DNA from: Leptobrachium leishanense
Taxonomy: Eukaryota; Chordata; Amphibia; Anura; Megophryidae
Direction of reading: 5' to 3'
DNA length: 64,000 nt
Assembly (NCBI GenBank): GCA_009667805.1
Contig: CM019066.1
Coordinates: 117,728,190-117,792,189, forward strand
Notes under the pieces: generated by a model
Told to the model about the DNA's origin: nothing
The model's database searches: none
What the model saw: the letters and a program-made list of their open reading frames with translations, nothing else
In this document: positions 47,590 to 58,970 of the stretch, piece after piece
Numbering within the stretch: the first letter of the stretch is position 1
Layout of the letters: every line of letters begins with the position of its first letter
Position numbers and translations under genes: made by a program

Positions 47590-48512
47590 GTGGTAAGTAG
47601 ACATGTGCACAGCACAAAATTTCGTTTTGAACTAATGGATTAGTCCTAAAATGTAATTTATTTAGTTGCTACAGAAATTCATTTTCAGTTATTTAGTATG
47701 AAAACTAATTTCATTCATCCGAAAACCAGTGGATACAATTACTATTGTAGTGGCTCCTCAGAGGGCTGAGATCACTGCTTGTTACAGTATCTCTCACTCT
47801 CAGCACAATGTGGGCCATATTACATAGCTGGTGCTAATTTAACCAGAACTGTTGTAAACTTCCCAGAGCCATTATAACCTATGGAGGTTTTCAGTTTACA
47901 ATAGCTCTGGTTAAGTTAGCACCAACATTGTAATACTGCCCCGTGTCAAGCAAAGCTGTTACAGTAACTGTCTGCTACTCCTCACAGCGCTCAGAATTTC
48001 AGTAAAACTAGTAAATAATATTTTTATATATAAGAGGTTAGAACAATATTATTTCCTTGTTTTACTGAAACTCTGAGCGCTGTTACAGTCAGTTACTGTA
48101 ACAGCTGAGCCTGATACATTGTACTGAGAGATAACATAACAAGCAGCCGATCTCAGCGCTCACAGCCACTGGATTTAAAGGGCTAGAAAAAAAAAAAAAG
48201 GCTCCACTCTGTATAATGTTTAGAACATCCTCCTGCATGAATTAATACCCCTCTCTGTATAGAACATCCTACTGCATTGGCATGTGGAGGGTGCAGAACT
48301 TCGGATGTTGCGCTCTTCATTGCTGGTCTCCTTCACTCAATGTAATATCACAAAAAGGACTGAAACTAAAATGTAGTGCATTTTATTTTAGTTTCTTTCG
48401 TTTTTTGTACTGAGCAATTTCGTATCTCTTGAGTCATACGAAAACTAAATTATCCCAAAATTCGGACTAAATCGTTTTAGTACTAAAACGAATGCACATG
48501 TCTAGTGGTAAG
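47590..48512. mobile_element. hAT non-autonomous element, TAGACATGTGCA family, copy B
   Basis: 907 bp (47598-48504) with the same termini as copy A and its own perfect 8-bp duplication GTGGTAAG (47590-47597 and 48505-48512). Colinear with copy A, but contains an extra 130-bp foldback (47813-47942) and fewer of the CCTCTCTGTATA units. Independent target duplications show that the two neighbours arose from separate insertions, not tandem duplication. Confidence 0.92.
47810..47945. mobile_element. 130-bp foldback MITE nested in hAT copy B
   Basis: Left GGCCATATTACATAGCTGGT and right, inverted, GGGGCAGTATTACAATGTTG; both continue into GTGCTAA..TTAACCAGA and GTTGTAAACT-type arms. Flanked by GTG on both sides (47810-47812 and 47943-47945), compatible with a 3-bp duplication. 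The empty site is preserved in copy A (CACAATGTGCCAGGCAAAG near 46670). Confidence 0.75.
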
Positions 48513-49865
48513 AGCTATTTTACAACTAGAGAATGGCATGTTCAAAACAAATTTGTTTATGCCATAGTCTGTGTATAAACCAATTTTTAATGTTTCTATT
48601 TCATTTTCTTTTTTTAACTTATTACTGTGCAATTTAAAATTACTACATTGCAAAGTAATCCCCTGATGCCTACATGCAGACAATGCACACCCTACGCTGC
48701 CGGTCTTTAGAATAGTTGGAAAACAGGAGACACACAGAAAAACCAGAGTAAAAAGCAAGACAAAGTCAGAAACCCTAGAGGGAAATCAGGCACGCCTCAG
48801 GTTGGTACACAGGGTAAAACAAGATCTAATATACAGCCAAGGAAATCGACAGAAAACGGAGCCAAGGTCGGTACGACTGTAACTGTAAACCAGGAATAGC
48901 AAGGGGTAATGCCAAGAGAGTAGTCAGAACAATGCCAGGGTCAATACACAATAAATCGGTAACATGGGTAACAAGAATGCTCTATCTGGGTAAAACCATG
49001 ACAGGGCAATGAGGCAAACTCACCTCTTGGTTTTTAAATCTGGTGGGCTTCGTGTCATCACACCACATCCCGCCCACGTCTTTGACCAGCGTCCTCAAGA
49101 GCTGACAATATCAGTCAGCGGCCAGCCAGTGAGCAGCAAGGATGGCAATGCTGACCGCTGACCACCCAGGGAGACCGCAGCTGTGGCATAAATATACCTC
49201 AGTATGTCATACTCTGAAGTACTAACCTGTCAGTCCCTCCAGGGTATAGCGTGGACATTTCACTTCCAGGGAATACAAGATTCCCAGAAAACAGAAAACT
49301 TGATATAGTCATTATAATTTAGAAACTACATTTCATTATATTGCTATTTTCAGACATGATTTTCTTTTTGCATAAGGTTTGTCACACAATGACAACAAAG
49401 GATAATGTAAACATATATTTAATAAAATATGTGTTTTTGCAATTTCATGAATCATTGTATCTAATGCGAAGGTTACCATTTTTTCTATGAACTTAATATT
49501 TCTGTTAGACTAAATGGTGTGATCTGCAGGCAATTATATCACATTTTCAGTTTGCTCGCAGTTGTCATGAATTCCCAGAAAAGGTTAAAATATACAACAT
49601 GCTTTTATACACCTTATAAAAATGCTGCCAACTCATTCTTGGATTCTTTACAATGAATAAAATGACTCTGACCTTGATCAACCTTTCAGAAAAGTTAGCC
49701 TATACTCTTATCTGTAGCAAAGCTTCTTAACTTTTGTACTTTAAAAATGCACTAAAATACCTTAAGCTACTATACCGATTATAAATAAAATACACATTAA
49801 TAGTTTATTTAAAATACTGAAGATAGCAAATCACCCAAACCCTTAAACACATGTTTTCTAAACTT
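48513..49865. other. Spacer, part possibly an LTR-like remnant
   Basis: 48720-49290 has higher GC than its surroundings, with text such as CCAAGGTCGGTACGAC and ACCACATCCCGCCCACGTC that resembles frog LTR fragments, but I could not find TG..CA ends or a target duplication. The rest is AT-rich. Confidence 0.3.
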
Positions 49866-50297
49866 TTAGGCTAGGGTCAGACGAACGCATTTTTTGCGTC
49901 GTCCGTGAAAAAGTGCGGTCGAACGAATGGACGTATTTTTCACGGAATACGCGATAGCGGTCATACGATGCGCATTTTCATCCGTGATTTTGTACGGATC
50001 ATCAATAAAACACTTTTTGCGTCTGGACGTTATGTTGGCCAGACGTGTGCAGCGTCTGACGTCTCCCAATCACGCAAACATGCCGCTATGCGGCCGGAGC
50101 GCACTCTGTACGTCAGTAGTAGCGGTTTGACGTTCTCGAAAAAATGCGTTCGTTTGCCACTTGAGTTGCACGGACGAACTTTCGTGCGGCCGTTCGTCGT
50201 ATGTTCCCCGGCATTGGACGTCATTTGTTGCTAGCACGGCCGTGATTTTGTGCGGCTAAACGCACGTTAAAACTGCGTTCGTCTGACCCTAGCCTTA
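49866..50297. mobile_element. Harbinger-like MITE with TTA duplication
   Basis: 426 bp (49869-50294) from GGCTAGGGTCAGACGAACGC to GCGTTCGTCTGACCCTAGCC with TTA at 49866-49868 and 50295-50297. The terminal inverted repeats are perfect over at least 23 bp. CpG-rich interior, the reverse orientation of 39310-39735. This is the best preserved copy of the family here. The 109-codon frame on the plus strand is a chance reading. Confidence 0.88.
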
Positions 50298-50854
50298 GAC
50301 CACAAACCTTACAAAAACGTGGAATATAATTAAGCACTTGTAAGTCATACATTATAGATTAGTTGCTAAAAAATTCTTTAATAGTACCATGTGTAAATTT
50401 GATTGTTGTGTTCTAAATTGTAAAATGTATTAAAATATCTCCTTGCTATACTGAACCGTTTTTTAAATTGTATTTCTTATTTAGCATAGAAATAAAATCC
50501 GAATTAAAGAATGACTCCACCGCACTATGTACCAAAGTCTGCGGACTTCAGATTGTCCCTTGACAAGTGTAGACAGTTTTGTTTAAAGATAAGAGTAATT
50601 ATCAAAAAGGCTCAAGAAGACACCCGGCATAATGCACTTAGGGACGTTCTATGAAATATTAGTGTTTAGTTTTAATAGTAAAATATTCACGTATATATTT
50701 TAGTTTTCTTATAAATTTTTTTGAGTCACTATTCCTAAAACGACTTATGCATAAGCTACTTGCTGCTGATATTTCCAACATGCAGGTTGGTTGCATTTTT
50801 TCTGTCAAAATCATCTGATAAATGTTGACAATGATCAGTTGTATAAAAGATTAA

Positions 50855-50945
50855 GGCCAGTGTCTCCCGAGCGTTTTTCAGAGCGGAAGGAACGTCCGTG
50901 AGCGTGGACGTTCCTTCCACTCTGATGCCCGTGCGGCCACCTTGC
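50855..50945. mobile_element. Harbinger-like MITE fragment with hairpin
   Basis: Begins GGCCAGTGTCTCCCGAGCG after TTAA and contains a hairpin, GGAAGGAACGTCC with GGACGTTCCTTCC (about 50881-50922). The other terminus is missing. Confidence 0.45.
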
Positions 50946-53052
50946 TGAGTGCAGGTCGTGCAGATCCTGCTTGAGATTTGTGTATGTTGTTGATTGTGCA
51001 TGTTATATTCTTTATTTGAGGATGGGGCACTTCCCATATTTTTTTTTAGATTTTTTTTCTTTGTTTAGTTTATTGGTCTCTTTTTTTTCTTTTTCTTACC
51101 TTTCTGTAGTCTTTCTCCTGATGGTTTTTTTTTGAGACAGAGTTGGTTGAGTTGATAAAAATGGGTGAATCAATTGCTTGCTGTCGGATGACAATATTGG
51201 TTGTTTTCTGTTGTTGCAATGATACGTGTAATTTGTTTTTACTACACCTTTTGAAAATACAAAATTAGAAAAAAACACATTATTAGAATTAGAAAAGACA
51301 CATTACAATATTACGCAGTTAGCAATTAATTTACCATAGGAAGCAATGAAACACCATGGAGACACCAACATTTCAGTGGTTGTCCATCTGATTTCAAGTC
51401 CAACGTGCAATATATATCTACAAAAGCATTACTAAATTAGCTACAAAAGCATTACTAAATTTGCTACATCATCGAATGAATTACTTCTGTATGCTTAACA
51501 AAGAGTATCCCTTCTCAATTCAATGTTGAACCACTGCCGTTAACATTTTCTATTCAAAAAGTCCAAAAACATGTTGTTAACTATTATCACTAGCATTACC
51601 TCGTGAGTATGAACATTACATGTCATATGTTGCAAAACGCCTATGCAATTTAACATGAAAGGGTGACCATTAAGAAAATGCCCCATCGGATATACTGACA
51701 AAGAACACAACTAAATGTTGTCTATTGTGGCTTAGCGGATGTGATTATTCTGGGAAAGTATGCACATCATATTATAAATATGTAGCTACACATTTCTGGA
51801 TCGACATTTTGATTGGAAAATTGTAGTTGTGTCAGTTCTGTATTGACTTGAGATTGGAAATTATACAGTTGTAACAGATCTTAAGTATGTATTCCTCATT
51901 TCTATGAAGAAGGCCAACAGCTGCAACACTGGGATATTGTCATGCTGCCATTCCTGGAGCCCGCTAGAGGGCCAATCCAGGCTGCTGCTTCCTCCCATGC
52001 TACCCCCTGTCTGCCTCCACCCCAGAGTTTCCTTTGGCTGACTGCTTCTCAGTCACCCGTGCAGCCAGCTATTTATCCGATGTCGCCCTTTCCTCCCTGC
52101 TCTGGCATTGTTCTCATCTAGTCTCAGCTAGTGAGAGGGTGTCATGCGCAAGTACTGGGGATGGTACCAGGGTGAAGGTGATATGGTGAGCCAGTGTACA
52201 GTGGCTTGCATGCACAGAAGATGAGGATTGTCAGACCTTTTTAGATATAAAATTTCTATAACGCAGGAATGTTTAAATTTGGGGCCAGGAATTGCGCCAC
52301 ACAAACAACTTGTCTGCGTCGTTAATATATAACAAGAACAAGAGATAAGCTAAACTCGTTAGTGTTACGCATACAAGAAAGGACATTTAACATTGATCAA
52401 AGATGGTCTAATGGACTCTGTTTATTTTATTTATTTGTTACAACCAAACAGGGGTTAGATCAAATGGTTTAAAAGTAAGGGAACACAAGGACAACTAAGA
52501 TAGAAATCTCAGTATTGTGTTTATTTCGTCACATTGAAACTCTGAAAGCCACGTAAACATGGAACAATAGGTTGCCCAATAAAGAAAAAAACCCAAAGAA
52601 GGTTAAATGGCTTGGGTAAACCAGCTTGTAATGCTATGCTATTCGGCAATATGTACTAAATGGTATGAGAATATTTATTAGTTAGAACTGATAATTTTAG
52701 CATCTTATAAAAACAGAGGCCCTACCACATTTAGTTGATCATCACGAATGTCTGGTGTACTAACCCGCATGAAGCCGATTAAGTCGGGTAACGTGTGACT
52801 GTTAAAAACGATACCACGAATGAATGATTGTATGTCCCCTCACATACACATCCCTGTGGATATAAGTAAAGCGGGATGAGATGCACACACGCCGTGGCGA
52901 AGTATGCCGGCGATGTCACAATAGAAATAAATTTTAATTTGTTAATAAAATCTATGGAGTCCCGGGATATAGGAATAAAACGACCCCAAACCAGTAAAAG
53001 ATTGGCCAAGCCCATAAATTAATTCCTGCAGAAGGTTGATGGTTGATCTGAG
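50946..53052. other. Mostly single-copy region
   Basis: About 2.1 kb. A short GC-richer patch at 51950-52150 looks LTR-like (starts TGTCATGCTGCCATTCC) but lacks a matching end. A 21-bp direct repeat (CAAAAGCATTACTAAATT) occurs at about 51420-51462. No gene recognised. Confidence 0.4.
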
Positions 53053-53070
53053 AGCGCCATCTGCTGGCCA
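53053..53070 (-). promoter_or_regulatory. Strong CTCF-like motif
   Basis: On the minus strand, TGGCCAGCAGATGGCGCT matches the vertebrate CTCF core at nearly every informative position. The motif is asymmetric and would point leftwards. Binding is not shown by sequence alone. Confidence 0.5.
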
Positions 53071-53389
53071 GGTAACATAACACCTGGACAGACCCCTGGA
53101 GTTGATGAATATATATCCTCCAATCAAATGAGGCCACATAGTGATGGGCTAGATCTAAAACTGGGCGGAAGACCACTATATAGAGGGGACACTCCAGAGC
53201 AAAGGGGAGACACACTGAGAAAAGCTTGGGGAGAGACCTGAGGGACGCTTGGAGGGAAGAAAGGCAATCACCATCGGCCGCCCCTTTAAGACCGACCACA
53301 CCCTAATCTTCCACCACTCTATCTTCACTAACCAGATGGTAAAGTATACCTGAATAATATGATATCTATTTTCTAATTGCATAGTCCTG

Positions 53390-53593
53390 ACTTTAGATGT
53401 CCATCACAAACTAAAGGAATATAAATGAATTATTTTGCTGTTTGAGCCTAATAATCAGTAGAATAGAAATTCTGCCTTTACAGTCCACTGCAGAGGACTG
53501 CTAAGGGAGAAACCTATTACCGGCTGCATACTTGAGCCATAATTTAGTGAAATTATTTATATTCCAAGAATACTGTTTGTGGACATCTAAAGA
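53390..53593. repeat. Foldback, about 200 bp
   Basis: ACTTTAGATGTCCATCACAA (53390s) is inverted at 53572-53593 (TTTGTGGACATCTAAAGA), and inside it GGAATATAAAT pairs with ATTTATATTCC. Likely an old foldback MITE; no target duplication seen. Confidence 0.55.
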
Positions 53594-54842
53594 TCAATTA
53601 TATACCTATAGTGAGATACGCTGGGACCGTGAAATAGCTTTTATATGTTAAGTACTGTCCGCCCCATTCGTAACCTAGCATAACTCCTTCCATATCCATC
53701 TTGCAGCCCTTCCGAATGAATGCATGCACTGTAAGTCATTAAGAAGCGTTAGGTTAACGTATATCGAATGAAGTGCTGTGATTGATCTGTGGAAGAGATA
53801 GTCTCCCTATCGAGTGTGTTATGTATCTCCCTGAAGGAAGTTGCATTTAGTGAATAGGCCCCCACAATAATAAATTGTGCTGCAGGTGATGCCCAGTAAC
53901 TGAGTGTTCATCTTAGCCAGGTGGAGAATTGGTTTATAATGGGAAAGGTTTAAGTGAATAGAATAGAGTTTGGTGTTTAAGAATTGAGGCGTGTATATCT
54001 GTGGTGCGGTCTATAAACCTAAAATATCTGTCCATTAGATTATTACGTGTCGCAGTATCGCTACCAATCACAATCTATAATCACTTGTAAATTGTAGTTT
54101 GCTAATCCGTTGATAACATACGATTGTATGAAACTTGACGTGTGAATAAATTTTGGTTTGAATTGTTTTATCGTTACGCAGTCTCATATCTTTATTGATT
54201 TTATTGTGTTTAAAAATATCTAGAGAGCATCAAAAGAACTCGGGATAACGCGCCATATATTTGTTAAGACGTATATTCATTGATTGGTTATTAATCCCTA
54301 TCTTAGGGGTTAAATACCAATTTATACCACTGGTATTGGAGGCACTGTCAATAATATATATATATATCTATGTATATCAACAATAAGAAAAATATGCGTC
54401 ATAATTAATATATCCCTGACCTATTAAAGAAGTCAATAATCTCTAACAGGATAGTGGAAAAGGGATGGGTATAAAGTGACCAGGTTTGTATACTGCGAAT
54501 GCTGGATATGAAGACCAGAAGAGATGGTGAAAATTTGGTGATCAGGATCAGGTCTGGTGTTTAGGTCTGGGGTAAGCTGAATATCTCAGAGCAAGCAGAG
54601 AGTATGACTTTGCTTTAGCAGGATTGAACTGCAATGAACAGCACAGGTCAGTCTGGGGCACAACCCTTTATTTCGGTGTGGATTAACTGAAAGTGTGCTG
54701 GTGGTTAACTCTTTCACTGCTTGAAGATGTTATTAGTGAATACAGGTTCAGGGGTGGAACAGAACAGAAGTGTGCTACCAGTGGGGTTTCCAGGATGGCT
54801 ATAGCCATGGGTCATGACAGAGGGTTACCACTAGAGCTCCTG
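53594..54842. other. Single-copy region
   Basis: No recognised elements, apart from a short (TA)n near 54354. Confidence 0.4.
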
Positions 54843-55813
54843 TTATCCAGTAGACATGTGCATGGCAAAAAAATGTGTCTCGTTTCAGATCGATCCGTTA
54901 CATTTTATAGTTTGTTTTGATACTTTCATTATGCTACCGCGACACATATTTGGGACCGATTCGTTGTTTTGGGAGATTAGTAATTCATATTTTGGACCAC
55001 TTCATATTTCAGGAGATTAGTATAATTCATATTTCGGATAGATTCATTTTTCGGGAGAAATAAAATACAGATGGTACTACAATAAAAATAACAGTCGTAT
55101 AGAATAAAATACAGCCTATACTGCAATAAAAATACCAGTCGTATGCCGAAGGTAGCATTTTTTTTCTCTTTCAGTCTGGCTGCATTTGGCAGGGGCTGTC
55201 TATAGTGATGAAACCTATTCAGCACCAAGGACAGAAGCACCTCGGTGCTCTGTAGCCCCACGGGGCTGCTGTCCTTGGTACTGAATAGGTTCCAGTGCCG
55301 TGGATACCACCTCTGTGGAGCTCTGCCCCCGCTGAACGTAGCTAGACTGAAAGAAAAAAAAACCTGAAAAATGTCTAAAAAAATCCTAAAAAAGAGAATT
55401 TTGTGCTGCAAGTGAAAAGAATAAACGGTTTAATAAAAACAGGGAATATTTTTTACATTGAAACCTATGCATTTGCCTGTTTAAAGCTGTCAAACGAACC
55501 ACCGGAAATCAAGGCATTTAACTGACATTTCAGTGCGGTTCGCCATTCTCTGTATAGATTAACCATTATTGTCCATTTGGACCGAAACGGAACAAAAACA
55601 AAACGGTATAAAACAAATTGATTTAATTTTTATGGATCAATTCATTATACCATTTCACTTGACTCGATTCCCCATATATTCCTTTTCATTCCATTTCGGA
55701 CTGTTTTGGAGGGAACTGATTCGTATTTCATAAGAACTTCCGAAATACGAATTGGTAAATGTCGTCCAAATTTTCATTCAGACCGAAGCGAAACGCACAT
55801 TTCTATTATCCAG
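54843..55813. mobile_element. hAT non-autonomous element, TAGACATGTGCA family, copy C
   Basis: 955 bp (54851-55805) from TAGACATGTGCATGG to CGCACATTTCTA with perfect 8-bp duplication TTATCCAG (54843-54850 and 55806-55813). Its interior differs from copies A and B: it has TTCATATTTCGGA-type words like 15466-15941, and from about 55418 the module GGGAATATTTTTTACATTGA...GATTAACCATTATTGTCCAT also found in 31091-32351 and 61850-63551. A 144-codon minus frame (54977-55411) is not a known protein. Confidence 0.9.
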
Positions 55814-55850
55814 CATCTCTCCTCTGTTTGTTCCTGTTAAGCTGAGCACT

Positions 55851-56012
55851 TACCAGCATCCAGTGTCCAAGAAGTCTACTGTTTTTGCAGGAGTGCACTA
55901 CGTATACCAGCATCCAGTGCCCAAGACCTTTACTGTGTTTGCAGCAGTGCACTACATATACCAGCATCCAGCGATCAAGACCTGCACTGTGACTACAGGT
56001 ATCCAGTCTGCT
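55851..56012 (+). repeat. 54-bp tandem repeat, three units
   Basis: TACCAGCATCCAG recurs at 55851, 55905 and 55959, exactly 54 bp apart. Because 54 is a multiple of three, one frame stays open across all units (part of 55752-56243), but the peptide resembles nothing known. Confidence 0.85.
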
Positions 56013-56999
56013 TTATTCCTAGAGACTGTGTTACTACTCACCAGCCACAGCCGTGCCTGTGATTTAACCTCTTGTTTACTACTGGGCACTACATATATCA
56101 TGATGCTCAATGTGGCAAAAGGGCATCCTGTCTGTCTATACCTGGACTCTGTTTTACACATTATACAGTCTTGCCTACTATTACTTTATCTGGTGTGTCT
56201 CGTTGTTTCTGCCTCATCTGCTCACCCCCAGCGCTTGGGATAAAGCTAAATATATATAACTTTGGGTCCCACCATGGCTCCCGCTGCGTACCAATGACAG
56301 ATATCCTGAGTGTCTCCACACATTTGTCAATGTTCAGCCCAAGGTAAATTAAATGCTTTGAATTATTATTTTTATAACTGATCTTTCATGGTTTTGTAAG
56401 TTACTTATTGTTCCGTGGTGATTGTATTTTATGTAAGAAATACTGTATATAATCGCAAATAATTATCTTTTTGATACAATCAATATTTCTTTATTTGGTA
56501 TATTAATAAAGATAACATAGTTTTAATAGTTTGCTGTGCAATATCACTAGTCATAAATCACAAAATAAAAAAGTTTATAATGAATGGGAAGCTTCATACT
56601 GAGCAAACCAACTGTTCCCATACTGCAGAAAAAGCTGTGATACTAAATTAACAATGAAGCAAAACTTTCCATTCTTTGTAAAAGAAAGAATGTATCATCT
56701 CTGTCACTTGAACTTGTGTTTGATAAATCAGTTTCTTAACTGGATTTGTACATTTTTTGACTTTGATGAATAGGAGAAAGTGTCTACCTTGTAGACAAAA
56801 CCAACCAACACTTATTAGCAATATTCCCTGCCTGCAGACTATACTGTTAACCCTACGCCTACTATATTTGTTTAACTTTGTTTAGGGACCAGGGCTAAAT
56901 AGCCAGAATATAAACATTTGACCAGCATTTTAATAATCTGCTATTTTAGGTAGATACACAGCAGGACTACTATGGGGCTATGGAAAATAAAAATAAAAG
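56013..56999. other. Single-copy AT-rich region
   Basis: Nothing recognised beyond the tandem repeat that precedes it. Confidence 0.4.
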
Positions 57000-57790
57000 A
57001 GAGGGTGCTGCTAAAATCCTAGAAAGCTAGTATGTCCACCTAGCAAGCAAAATAAGAATATACACAAAAAAGGCAAGGACAGCGCTCCCAGAATATATAA
57101 AAAGGCAAAAAAAACGAATGGGGACAATACCGTGTGAAAGTCCACTTAAAAGCAGTATAACAAAACAGGAATAGAAAATTCTGCTTATAGTCCTCCTTAG
57201 GATCGAAGAAATATAGTCTCAATTAGTCCTTCTTTAGGAAAAATATTGTCAATACAGATACCTCAGAGGGGTAATCACCGACAGGAGGAAATATTATATT
57301 GGATCTGCGGAAAGGACCTCTTCCCAGGACTATACCAATAGCAGATTCCAGAATATCCTTTTCTTTCGAGCAATGCACCAGGATCTTCAGCTCGCCCTCA
57401 ATGGAAGAGAGGGATACAATAGCGCAGCCAGCATTCAAAAGGCACACATATGGACAAACCGCAGTGATACACTTACCCTCGTAGGAGCCGACCCTGGCTC
57501 GAGGAATATTCACTCCAGGTTTGTATATATATGGTGCAATCCTTAGAAAACCATACCAGGCAAAATGCACAATGGAATTTTAGAGGAAATATGTAAAAAT
57601 GTATTTGTATATACACCTTATATCGGTGGTACATATACAATAAAACAACAGATAGGACCAGATGCGTTTCGCACTATACAACGCTTCATCAGTGGTAAAA
57701 CAAACAAACAGGGATGTGTATCTCAAACAGTCTTTTATATACTGAAATTACTTAGTAAATGAACACCCCAAGAAGCCGCTGAGCTGGGCG
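57000..57790 (-). mobile_element. Penelope-type terminal repeat fragment
   Basis: On the minus strand: GGAAGTGGGTGGGTCGCC, then a hammerhead-like motif (57696-57657), then a long untranslated-type region containing CTGGGAGCGCTGTCCTTGCC near 57075. Its layout parallels the Penelope-like element at 58.6-59.9 kb. No reverse-transcriptase or endonuclease code remains. The 115-codon minus frame at 57223-57570 lacks recognisable domains. Limits are approximate. Confidence 0.5.
57657..57696 (-). ncRNA. Hammerhead-ribozyme-like motif 2
   Basis: Minus-strand reading: stem I ACCA (57696-57693), core CTGATGA (57692-57686), one extra A, stem II GCGTT/AGTGC (5 bp with two G-T wobbles) around a 4-base loop, GAAA (57670-57667), short CGC, triplet ATC (57663-57661), and stem I partner TGGT (57660-57657). 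Stem I is a perfect 4-bp match directly against the core and the triplet, as the fold requires. Stem III is poor (one A-U pair, then C opposite A), so this copy may be inactive. Confidence 0.5.
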
Positions 57791-57799
57791 ACCCACCCA

Positions 57800-58544
57800 C
57801 TTCCGGGTTCAATTACATAGAATTATAGAGTATTTGTAAAATGATCTAAAAAGAATACAAAAATTCATATATGTATCTAAAGATCCTCTTTACGACCCAA
57901 AAGTAAAACCAAATAAACACTTTTATTTAAAAATAAGCGAATTAGGCTGGTCGGCACTATTATTAAGCCAGTGTCCATCACGATCAAATGACCATACTAA
58001 AATAACCTAAAAAAGGTAACAATCTGGTGTAAAAGAATAATATAAAGGTTCCCATATGTAATGGGTATAATATAATTATGAAGATGTATTATAACTGAAT
58101 TGTTTAACACAGAAGAAAAATCATCCATGTTGGCGAGCCTCTCGCTACTCCCTATGAGAAGACAGGATCTAGACTGGATCTAGCATTAAAAAAAAAGCAG
58201 CAGCACAATAAGACAGTGTTTCTATTTAATAATCTAAAACTGTGTCTTCATTTGACAAAAAGACAATACTAAAATCTTTTCGGGAAAAAGATTTTTACAA
58301 CAGTCACAGTTGTATTGTGTGGTATGTGTTCAAAGGACATCACCAGTGGGTAAACTAGAAGTCTTTTAAGCTCCCAGTCATTTCTTATTCTGCCAGCTCT
58401 TATCTATGGTAGCCTGCCCATCATAAAGTAAATGTAGAAAATGAAAAAAGTCCTCTTGTGAACTGAAACATTAATCCTTTTTTTCTACAGTAAAAATACT
58501 ATTAAAAAGACTCCGGGAGTGGACACTTTCCTTATGAACTAAAA
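57800..58544. other. Spacer
   Basis: AT-rich sequence between two Penelope-type remnants, ending in an (AT)n run at 58545-58568. Confidence 0.4.
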
Positions 58545-58925
58545 TTATATATATATATATATATATATGAAAAAAATTGGGTAAAAAACCCAGTGTGAGC
58601 GCACTTAACTTGCAAGAGTAGATCTTTCAACAGTGATCCTGGAGAATTTTGATGCCAGAGTCAGAGTGATATAGACAAGGGTGGAGCCCTAATCGGCTCG
58701 GATGGTATACACCTCTTGACCTCTCTGGGGGGTCACACCCCTTGTGAAGAAATCTTCTGATATTCGGGTATATAGATATGGTCACCAGAGCCTCTGTTGG
58801 TAGTGGCTCAGTAAATAGGCATATATGGGACTCAAGTCTCAGGCAGGAACTGAATAATCATTAATAAAAAACGTAGATAAAACCAAAAGAAGGTTTATTT
58901 AAAACTCAATTAAAAATGATATAAA

Positions 58926-58970
58926 AAGAGACGCGTTTCGTCTGCACACACTGCAGACTTCCTCAGTCTT
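58926..58970 (-). ncRNA. Hammerhead-ribozyme-like motif 3 (best copy)
   Basis: Minus-strand reading: stem I AAGA (58970-58967), core CTGAGGA (58966-58960; the fifth base is the position known to tolerate any nucleotide), one extra A, stem II GTCTGC/GCAGAC, a perfect 6-bp stem with a 7-base loop, GAAA (58939-58936), ACGCGT, and triplet GTC (58932-58930), then stem I partner TCTT (58929-58926). ACGCGT is self-complementary, so stem III could form within or between molecules, as described for minimal type I hammerheads. Its location in a Penelope-like element supports the call. The extra A before stem II is the only clear departure. Confidence 0.65.

Noticed and set aside
51945..52150. Possible solo LTR beginning TGTCATGCTGCC
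   Set aside because: No matching CA end or 5-bp duplication was found, so only noted in the spacer entry.
57223..57570. 115-codon minus-strand frame
   Set aside because: Falls in Penelope-type terminal-repeat sequence and has no known domain; probably untranslated region.
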